NCBI GenBank assembly: GCA_030156305.1
Contig: JASGMZ010000039.1
Coordinates: 1-16,166 of the forward strand
From: Bacteroidales bacterium
GTDB lineage: Bacteria; Bacteroidota; Bacteroidia; Bacteroidales; UBA12077
DNA length: 16,166 nt
Direction of reading: 5' to 3'
Below the pieces are notes generated by a model, which searched no databases, had not been told where the DNA came from, and was given only the letters and a program-made list of their open reading frames with translations. The position numbers and the translations under genes are program-made. Shown piece by piece: positions 7,470 through 14,054 of this stretch. Every line of letters starts with the position of its first letter. Position 1 is the stretch's first letter.

Positions 7470-7481
7470 ATTTTGTAAAAG
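7470..7481 (+). repeat. Direct repeat unit ATTTTGTAAAAG, copy 2
   Basis: Exact second copy of the unit at 7361-7372. It begins three bases after the right arm of the hairpin and 45 bases before the korA ATG. Confidence 0.5.
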
Positions 7482-7514
7482 TCTGTTAAATAAAATCTAC
7501 TAAATTAAATTATT

Positions 7515-9362
7515 ATGAGTAAAAAAGCAGATGCCATTGAAAAAGAAGATGTCGTAATTCGGTTTTCCGGGGACTCAGGCGATGGCATGCAACTTACCGG
7601 AACATTGTTTTCTGATACCTCAGCGTTTATAGGTAATGATTTATCTACATTTCCTGATTATCCGGCTGAAATTAGAGCCCCACAAGGGACTATAGGTGGG
7701 GTTTCTGGTTTTCAGGTTCACGTTGGAAAAACAAAAGTAAGAACTCCTGGCGATTATGCAGATATTTTAATCGCTATGAACCCAGCAGCCCTTAAAGCAA
7801 ATGAAAAATGGGTAAAAGATGGGGGAACTATTATTCTTGATGAAGACAGTTTTGATGAAAGAGGCTTAACAAAAGCCGGTTTCAAAACGGATGACCCTAT
7901 CAAAGAAGATAAGCTTGATGGCTTTAATATCATAAAAGCTCCGATTTCTTCTTTAACAAAAGAAGCGCTTAAAGGTATGGGACTCGATCCTAAAAGTATT
8001 TTAAGGAGCAAAAATATGTTTGCCTTAGGAATGGTTTACTGGATTTTTGACAGGCCATTATCTTACACCGAAGATTTTTTTGAAACAAAATTCAAGAAAA
8101 AACCTTTGGTTATTGAAGCCAATAAAAAAGTCCTTCATGCGGGATATAATTATGCCGAAACAATGGAGCATATGGCCCCCTCTTATAAGGTAAGCCCTGG
8201 AAATATTGATAAAGGTATTTATCGAAATATTAACGGTAATATTGCAACAGCTTGGGGATTTATTGCAGCAGCAGAAAAAGCAAATCTTAAATTGTTTTGT
8301 GGATCGTATCCTATTACCCCTGCAACCGAAATTTTGCAAGAATTATCTATACAAAAAAATTTAGGTGTAAAAACCTTTCAAGCTGAAGATGAAATAGCTG
8401 GAATATGTACATCTATTGGTGCAAGTTTTGCCGGAAATTTAGCAATTACAACAACCTCAGGCCCTGGTTTAGCACTTAAATCTGAGGCTATTGGTTTAGC
8501 TGTTATGACCGAATTACCTTTAGTTGTTGTTGATGTACAACGTGGTGGGCCATCAACAGGGCTGCCAACAAAACCGGAACAGTCGGATTTAATGCAAGCA
8601 CTGTATGGAAGAAACGGCGAAAGTCCGGTAGTAGTTATTGCAGCAAGCTCTCCATCAAATTGCTTCCATTATGCATTTACCGCCGCAAAAATTGCACTTG
8701 AACATATGACCCCCGTAATTTTATTAACTGACGGATTTATTGCCAATGGCTCTGAACCATGGAAAATCCCTACTATGGCCGAATATCCAGCTATTAAGCC
8801 CCCTATTGTAACCGAAGAAACAAAAGACTGGAAACCTTATGCCCGCGATGCAGAGAAATTAGCACGAACATGGGCTATTCCTGGTACAAAAGGATTAGAA
8901 CACAGAGTTGGAGGGCTTGAAAAAGATGAATTAAAAGGTTCTGTTTCTCACGATCCTCTGAATCATCAAAAGATGGTTAATTTACGTGAAGAAAAAGTTC
9001 AACGGGTAAGTAAATTTATACCTAAACTCATAGTCGACGGCGAAGATTCTGGAGACTTATTAGTAGTTGGATGGGGAGGAACTTACGGACATTTAACTAC
9101 AGCAGTTAGTCAGATGCAAGCTGAAGGTAAAAAGATTAGTCTTGCACATTTTAATTACATTAAACCTTTACCTGAAAATACTGCTGAAGTTTTTAGTAAG
9201 TTTGATAAAATTGTTGTTTGTGAGATTAACATGGGCCAATTTGCCAATTACCTTCGAATGACAAAACCTGCTTTTAAATATTTACAATACAACAAAGTGC
9301 AAGGATTACCTTTTACTGTTGTTGAATTAGTTAAACATTTCCAAAAATTATTGGAGGAATAA
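7515..9362 (+). CDS. korA: 2-oxoacid:ferredoxin oxidoreductase, alpha subunit with fused gamma domain (KorA type)
   Basis: With KorB it forms an enzyme that oxidatively decarboxylates 2-oxoglutarate (or a related 2-oxoacid) to the acyl-CoA, reducing ferredoxin, or runs in reverse. The 615-residue chain starts with the gamma domain (about 12-200: RFSGDSGDGMQLTG, then FPDYPAEIRAPQGT). The pyrimidine-type thiamine-binding domain follows, with YPITPATEI at 265-273, EDEIAG near 291, TTSGPG at 313-318 and QRGGPSTGLPTK at 342-353. It ends in a transketolase C-terminal-like domain (about 505-615: LLVVGWGGTYG). This gamma-alpha fusion is standard for two-subunit Kor enzymes. The ATG lacks a Shine-Dalgarno sequence. 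Assignment to 2-oxoglutarate over other 2-oxoacids is by resemblance only. Confidence 0.93.
   Translation: MSKKADAIEKEDVVIRFSGDSGDGMQLTGTLFSDTSAFIGNDLSTFPDYPAEIRAPQGTIGGVSGFQVHVGKTKVRTPGDYADILIAMNPAALKANEKWVKDGGTIILDEDSFDERGLTKAGFKTDDPIKEDKLDGFNIIKAPISSLTKEALKGMGLDPKSILRSKNMFALGMVYWIFDRPLSYTEDFFETKFKKKPLVIEANKKVLHAGYNYAETMEHMAPSYKVSPGNIDKGIYRNINGNIATAWGFIAAAEKANLKLFCGSYPITPATEILQELSIQKNLGVKTFQAEDEIAGICTSIGASFAGNLAITTTSGPGLALKSEAIGLAVMTELPLVVVDVQRGGPSTGLPTKPEQSDLMQALYGRNGESPVVVIAASSPSNCFHYAFTAAKIALEHMTPVILLTDGFIANGSEPWKIPTMAEYPAIKPPIVTEETKDWKPYARDAEKLARTWAIPGTKGLEHRVGGLEKDELKGSVSHDPLNHQKMVNLREEKVQRVSKFIPKLIVDGEDSGDLLVVGWGGTYGHLTTAVSQMQAEGKKISLAHFNYIKPLPENTAEVFSKFDKIVVCEINMGQFANYLRMTKPAFKYLQYNKVQGLPFTVVELVKHFQKLLEE
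9353..9357 (+). promoter_or_regulatory. Unusually good Shine-Dalgarno sequence for korB inside the korA 3' end
   Basis: GGAGG ends 7 bases before the korB ATG at 9365 and overlaps the last sense codons of korA (Leu-Glu-Glu). Bacteroidota genes, including the others here, mostly lack such sites. This one could support translational coupling across the 2-base gap, although Glu codons alone can produce it by chance. Confidence 0.55.
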
Positions 9363-9364
9363 TT

Positions 9365-10384
9365 ATGGTCGAAAGTCAAAATATATTAACAGCAAAAGAT
9401 TTTAAAAGTGACCAGGAAGTAAGATGGTGCCCAGGTTGTGGTGACCACGCTATTATGAATGCTATTCAGAGAGCCCTGCCTGAGTTAGGAATCCCAAAAG
9501 AAAAATTTGCATTTATTTCAGGTATCGGCTGTTCTTCACGTTTCCCTTATTATATGAATACCTATGGATTTCATAGCATTCATGGACGTGCATCAGCAAT
9601 AGCATCAGGAGTTAAAGTAACAAACCCCGACTTAAGTGTATGGCAAATTACAGGCGATGGTGATGCATTAGCTATTGGGGGAAATCACTTTATTCATGTT
9701 GTTCGGAGAAATGTTGATATCAATATTATTTTATTTAACAACGAAATTTACGGATTAACTAAAGGACAATATTCACCAACATCTAAATTTGGCGCTATAA
9801 CCAAAACCTCTCCTTATGGTACAGTAGAGCATCCATTTCATCCCGGAGAATTAGTAATTGGTGCTCAGGGTAAATTTTTTGCTCGTTCTATCGATAAAAA
9901 TCTTAAATTATCGCAAGAAATATTTGTTGAAGCAGCCAGACATAAAGGAGCGTCTGTTGTAGAAGTATTGCAGAATTGTGTGATTTATAATGATAAAACA
10001 CATGCCGCATTAACAGATAAAGAACATAAAGAAGATCGTACCATCATCCTAAAACATGGTGAACCCATGATTTTTGGGAAAAATAGGGATAAAGGATTAA
10101 TGCTTGATGCTGAAAACATGAGGCTTAAGGTGGTTGAACTGGGAGAGGATTATACCGAAAAAGACATTCTTGTGCACAATGCCGAGAATGAAAACCCCGG
10201 AATCCATCTTATGTTGGCTAATATGCGATATCCCGATTATCCAGTTGCTTTTGGTGTAATTCGTAATGTTAAAGCCAGAACATATGATCAAAGTGTACAA
10301 GAACAGGTTGATATGGTTAAATCTAAATCGTCGATAAAAAATGTTGATGATTTATTAAGAAGTGGTACAACCTGGGAGATATAA
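9365..10384 (+). CDS. korB: 2-oxoacid:ferredoxin oxidoreductase, beta subunit (KorB type)
   Basis: This 339-residue thiamine-diphosphate and iron-sulfur subunit partners with KorA, whose stop lies 2 bases upstream. The cluster ligands expected for this family are present: Cys22 and Cys25 in WCPGCGDH, Cys56 in GIGCSSR and Cys205 in VLQNCVIYN, a set for one [4Fe-4S] cluster. The thiamine diphosphate/Mg motif starts at GDGDALAIGGNH (97-108) and ends at FNNEIYGLTKGQYSPTS, with the Asn at 125-126. No ferredoxin-like delta subunit gene is adjacent, so the electron acceptor is presumably a separate ferredoxin. A terminator follows at 10403-10438, so korAB is a two-gene transcription unit. Confidence 0.95.
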   Translation: MVESQNILTAKDFKSDQEVRWCPGCGDHAIMNAIQRALPELGIPKEKFAFISGIGCSSRFPYYMNTYGFHSIHGRASAIASGVKVTNPDLSVWQITGDGDALAIGGNHFIHVVRRNVDINIILFNNEIYGLTKGQYSPTSKFGAITKTSPYGTVEHPFHPGELVIGAQGKFFARSIDKNLKLSQEIFVEAARHKGASVVEVLQNCVIYNDKTHAALTDKEHKEDRTIILKHGEPMIFGKNRDKGLMLDAENMRLKVVELGEDYTEKDILVHNAENENPGIHLMLANMRYPDYPVAFGVIRNVKARTYDQSVQEQVDMVKSKSSIKNVDDLLRSGTTWEI

Positions 10385-10402
10385 AATATTTTTTCATACA
10401 AT

Positions 10403-10438
10403 AAAAACGAGATATCTTAAAAGGTAGCTCGTTTTTTT
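10403..10438 (+). terminator. Factor-independent terminator after korB
   Basis: AAAAACGAG at 10403-10411 pairs with CTCG plus the T run at 10428-10436. An inner TATC/GGTA stem beyond one A-G mismatch closes on a TTAAAA loop. Seven T residues (10432-10438) follow the CTCG. The A-rich left flank may allow partial function on the other strand as well. It separates korAB from the next gene. Confidence 0.85.
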
Positions 10439-10525
10439 GTATATTATCTTAATTTTTTTTAGTTGAAAAAATATTTTTATTCAGCACAAAAATCATTTAT
10501 ATTTATATAATTATGTATCAGCCTG

Positions 10526-10542
10526 TATTGATTTAATCAATA
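10526..10542. promoter_or_regulatory. Small perfect palindrome upstream of the receiver/ATP-grasp gene
   Basis: TATTGATTTAATCAATA is a perfect 8-bp inverted repeat around a single central base, 27 bases before the ATG at 10569. It could be an operator for a dimeric regulator. No matching -7 box (TAnnTTTG) was found in 10439-10568, so the promoter itself is not located. In such AT-rich DNA a chance palindrome is possible. Confidence 0.3.
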
Positions 10543-10568
10543 ATTAAAGGGTTTAAAAAGTTACCTCT

Positions 10569-13500
10569 ATGGATGATAATGTACAACAAAATGCAGATTT
10601 TAGTAAGTTAATAGCTGAAAATAAAGAGCGTCTCAAGGAATTATCATGCATCAATCAAACCACAAAAATTATAAAAGAGGGTAAATCGATTGAAGAGACT
10701 TTACAAAAAATTGTTTTAATATTACCTAAAGCCTGGCAATACCCTGAATATACCGTTGCACGAATTATTTTTGATGATAAAGAATATCATAGCCCGGGAT
10801 TTAAAGATACTCAATGGATGCAAAGGCAAACTTTTCAAACCATTGATGGAGAAGAAGGGGTAATTGAAATTTCCTACTTGAAAGAATTCCCTAATCTTTT
10901 TGAAGGCCCGTTTTTAAAGGAAGAGCGCGATTTATTGGTTAACTTATCAAATTTGATTTTAGGGTTTATTAATAGTTTTAGAGCAAAAGATATTATTAAA
11001 AAGCAAGAAGCTAAACATGAACAGCGAAAAGATGCTTCTAAAAATGCGGAGAAAGTTTTAAATAGCCGGCAGCTATTGCAGAAATTTTTAAATAAACACA
11101 ATGCCGATCGTGATTTATTGCATGATTTAATGCCATTTAAAGTAAAGGAAATTCTTTTAATAGCCAATTTATATGATGCATATAGTATTGAGAAAGAAGG
11201 CCGGTTTTCCGATCATATTTTGGGCGAGTATTACCAGCTTAACTTAACTTCCATGCCAAGAGTTACCGGTGTTTCAAATAGGGAGGAGGCTTTAGAAGCA
11301 CTCGATTCAAAGCATTTCGATATGGTAATTTTAATGTTGGGTGTGGATAAAAGTACTCCTTTAAAGATAGCAGCCACTTTAAAAAATAAATATCCTTACA
11401 TTCCTGTTTTTTTATTGTTAAATAATAATAGTGACCTGGCTGAACTCGAAGATCAGAAAAGAGATTTATCGCATATTGATAAATTATTTATCTGGAATGG
11501 CGATTCAAAAGTGTTTTTTGCTATGGTAAAATTACTTGAAGACCAGGTTAATGTAGAAAATGATACTAAAATTGGCCTTACGCGTGTAATTTTGCTTATT
11601 GAAGATTCGCCTCGGTATTATTCTCGATATCTGCCCATGTTGTACAAAATTATTATGGAGCAAACGCAGCGGCTCATTGAAGATGTTAATACCGATGATT
11701 TATATAAAGTGTTAAAATTACGAACTCGGCCTAAAATCCTTCTTGCTGGAACCTACGAAGAGGCAATGGATATTTTTGAAAATTATCAAGACTATTTTTT
11801 ATGTGTTATTTCTGATGTTAGCTTTCCGAAAAATGGAAAACTATATCATAACGCAGGATTTGAATTAATACAATATATTAAAGAAAACATTCCAAATTTA
11901 CCCACGGTATTACAATCATCTAATTCTGAAAATGCGAAAAAAACCTACGAACTAAAATCAAATTTTATTAATAAAAATTCGGAAACGTTACTTCAGGATT
12001 TAAAAAGTTTTATTAATTATCATTTAGGATTTGGACATTTTGTATATCGTGATAATCAGGGAAGACAAATAGCTGTTGCTAAATCAATGGCCGAGTTTGA
12101 GTCCTATCTAAGAACCGTTCCCGAAGATTCATTAGTTTATCATGCCATAAAAAATCAATTTTCATTGTGGTTAATGGCTCGTGGAGAGATTCAAATTGCA
12201 AAAATCATCAATCCTTTAAAAATTACCGATTTTGAAAGCCCCAAACAATTAAGAGATTTTCTTATCAATATTCTAAAATTATACCGTACCGAACAGGATA
12301 AAGGAAAGATTGTAAACTTCAGTGAATCAGCTCTTCTTGAGGAGAGTAATATTGTAAGCCTGGCATCTGGTGCGTTAGGAGGTAAGGGCAGAGGATTGGC
12401 GTTTATTAATACGTTAATTTATAATTTTAAGTTCAAAGAACTTTTACCGCTAATTAATGTCCGAACACCTCGTACAAGTATAATTGGTACGGATGAGTTC
12501 GATATGTTTATTGAGGTTAATAAATTGGGCGAAACAATTTTTTATGAACAGAATTACGAAACATTACGCAAAAAATTTATACAGGGAGAACTTTCCTATA
12601 CCCTAAAAAAAAGATTAAAGGTTTTTGTTGAGAAGATTACCAAACCCATTGCTGTCCGTTCGTCAAGTTTGTTTGAAGATAGTATTACACAGCCTTTTTC
12701 CGGCATTTTTGAAACCTATATTCTACCCAATAATCATCCCGATTTTCAAGAACGATATGAGCAGCTAATGAATGCCATTAAATTGGTATTTGCATCCATT
12801 TACTCAAACAATGCGCGTACTTATTTTAAAGCTATCGGACACAAGATTGAAGAAGAAAAAATGGCTGTTGTGTTACAAGAAGTAGTTGGAAATGAGTTTG
12901 CCGATTATTATTATCCGCATATTAGCGGAACAGCTCAATCACATAATTTTTATCCGGTAGCGCATATGAAACCTGATGAGGGTTTTGCTGTTGCTGCTTT
13001 AGGTTTAGGACAATATGTTGTGGAAGGAGAACAAGCTTTTCGTTTTTCACCTTCCTATCCAACCCTTGAAATTGTTTCGAACAAAGATTTATATAAAAAT
13101 TCTCAATTGTATTTTTATGCAGTTAACCTTTCCAAAAAAGATATTAATTTACTTGAAGGCGAAGATGCTGGATTGATAAAACTGGATATTAGTGAATCTG
13201 AAAAACATGGTACTTTGAAACATTTGGCTTCTGTTTATGATCCTGATAACGATGTTATTACTCCAGGATTGGATAGTTATGGCCCACGAATAATAAATTT
13301 TGCCGATATCTTAAAATATGATTATATTCCTTTAGCAAAAACTATTAATGTCATCCTTGATATTGTTAAAGAATCCTTGGGGTCACCTGTTGAAATTGAA
13401 TTTGCTATAGATTTGAATAAAGATAAAATTGGGTTGGCATCTTTTTATCTTTTACAGATTAAACCATTAGTATGTAACGAAGATGATTTTAATGTTGATA

Positions 13501-14036
13501 TTGAAAAAATTGATAAAGAAAACCTGGTACTTTATTCAGAAAAGACCATGGGTAATGGTAAAATTCAAAACATCAAAGATGTTATATATGTAGTTCCCGA
13601 AAAATTTAATAATATACATACCTTAGAAATGGCCAATGAAATAGAAAAATTAAATCAAAAAATGCAGGAGGCTGGGAAACAATATGTGCTAATTGGGCCA
13701 GGTAGATGGGGATCGCGCGATAAATTTATTGGAATTCCTGTTTCGTGGCCACAGATTTCAAATGCGAAAATTATTGTAGAAATGAGTCTTGATGATTTTG
13801 CACTGGATGCATCACTAGGTTCACATTTTTTTCATAATGTTACCTCGATGAGTGTTGGATATTTTTCCGTAAATCATAAATCAATAAAAGATTATATTTC
13901 ATGGGATATCCTGAATAATCAAAAAGTGGTTGAAGAAACAAATTATTTTAAGCATGTTACATTTAAAAAACCTTTAACCATTACAATGGATGGAAGAAAG
14001 AGGATTGCTACCATTACAAGGGCAAATAATGAATAA
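10569..14036 (+). CDS. GAF-like/receiver/receiver/PPDK-type ATP-grasp fusion protein, substrate unknown
   Basis: This 1155-residue soluble protein has no signal peptide. Domains in order: a GAF-like N-terminus (about 15-140; KELSCINQTTKII to GPFLKEERDLLVNLS) of a kind I associate with sensor kinases; a short charged helix (about 141-175); receiver-like domain 1 (about 190-325), where the phospho-acceptor position is Met256; and receiver domain 2 (about 337-485) with Glu345/Asp346, Asp416, Ser450/451 and Lys469, all needed for phosphorylation. A conserved linker (about 485-585; YHAIKNQFSLWLMAR) leads to a PPDK/PEP-synthase N-terminal ATP-grasp domain (about 596-967; GGKGRGLAF at 604-612, AVRSSS at 695-700, GLGQYVVEG, VEIEFAID, ending LLQIKPL). 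The last 188 residues are an unrecognised domain with LIGPGRWGSRDKFIG. The phosphohistidine and PEP/pyruvate barrel domains of PEP synthase are missing, so it is not a normal PEP synthase. A paralogue starts 18 bases downstream. Confidence 0.88.
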   Translation: MDDNVQQNADFSKLIAENKERLKELSCINQTTKIIKEGKSIEETLQKIVLILPKAWQYPEYTVARIIFDDKEYHSPGFKDTQWMQRQTFQTIDGEEGVIEISYLKEFPNLFEGPFLKEERDLLVNLSNLILGFINSFRAKDIIKKQEAKHEQRKDASKNAEKVLNSRQLLQKFLNKHNADRDLLHDLMPFKVKEILLIANLYDAYSIEKEGRFSDHILGEYYQLNLTSMPRVTGVSNREEALEALDSKHFDMVILMLGVDKSTPLKIAATLKNKYPYIPVFLLLNNNSDLAELEDQKRDLSHIDKLFIWNGDSKVFFAMVKLLEDQVNVENDTKIGLTRVILLIEDSPRYYSRYLPMLYKIIMEQTQRLIEDVNTDDLYKVLKLRTRPKILLAGTYEEAMDIFENYQDYFLCVISDVSFPKNGKLYHNAGFELIQYIKENIPNLPTVLQSSNSENAKKTYELKSNFINKNSETLLQDLKSFINYHLGFGHFVYRDNQGRQIAVAKSMAEFESYLRTVPEDSLVYHAIKNQFSLWLMARGEIQIAKIINPLKITDFESPKQLRDFLINILKLYRTEQDKGKIVNFSESALLEESNIVSLASGALGGKGRGLAFINTLIYNFKFKELLPLINVRTPRTSIIGTDEFDMFIEVNKLGETIFYEQNYETLRKKFIQGELSYTLKKRLKVFVEKITKPIAVRSSSLFEDSITQPFSGIFETYILPNNHPDFQERYEQLMNAIKLVFASIYSNNARTYFKAIGHKIEEEKMAVVLQEVVGNEFADYYYPHISGTAQSHNFYPVAHMKPDEGFAVAALGLGQYVVEGEQAFRFSPSYPTLEIVSNKDLYKNSQLYFYAVNLSKKDINLLEGEDAGLIKLDISESEKHGTLKHLASVYDPDNDVITPGLDSYGPRIINFADILKYDYIPLAKTINVILDIVKESLGSPVEIEFAIDLNKDKIGLASFYLLQIKPLVCNEDDFNVDIEKIDKENLVLYSEKTMGNGKIQNIKDVIYVVPEKFNNIHTLEMANEIEKLNQKMQEAGKQYVLIGPGRWGSRDKFIGIPVSWPQISNAKIIVEMSLDDFALDASLGSHFFHNVTSMSVGYFSVNHKSIKDYISWDILNNQKVVEETNYFKHVTFKKPLTITMDGRKRIATITRANNE

Positions 14037-14054
14037 TTTGAAAATGAATTTACG

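Larger units (their letters stand above)
7239..7514. other. Divergent intergenic region between the carbonic anhydrase-like gene and korA
   Basis: This stretch is very AT-rich and holds no convincing gene. It contains an AT-only repetitive tract of TAATTA units (about 7333-7352), a TAATTTTG -7-like box at 7359-7366, a 39-base near-perfect hairpin at 7429-7467, and a 12-base direct repeat (7361-7372 and 7470-7481). These are listed separately. It must contain the korAB promoter and the carbonic anhydrase promoter. A 15-codon ATG frame (7431-7478) runs through the hairpin but is probably a by-product of the palindrome. Confidence 0.8.

Noticed and set aside
7431..7478. 15-codon leader peptide (starts MHMKQDACF) in the korA upstream region
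   Set aside because: It lies entirely over the inverted repeat, which forces much of its sequence, and no ribosome binding site is at a suitable distance.
10874..11167. Antisense or out-of-frame open frames inside real genes (also 1358-1630, 3935-4210, 7754-8011, 8058-8339, 10097-10300)
   Set aside because: They lie fully or almost fully within well-supported genes, have biased compositions, and show no recognisable motif or start context.
10569..14036. Calling the large gene a phosphoenolpyruvate synthase
   Set aside because: Only the ATP-grasp domain of that enzyme is present; the phosphohistidine domain and the PEP/pyruvate barrel are absent, so the reaction cannot be assigned.
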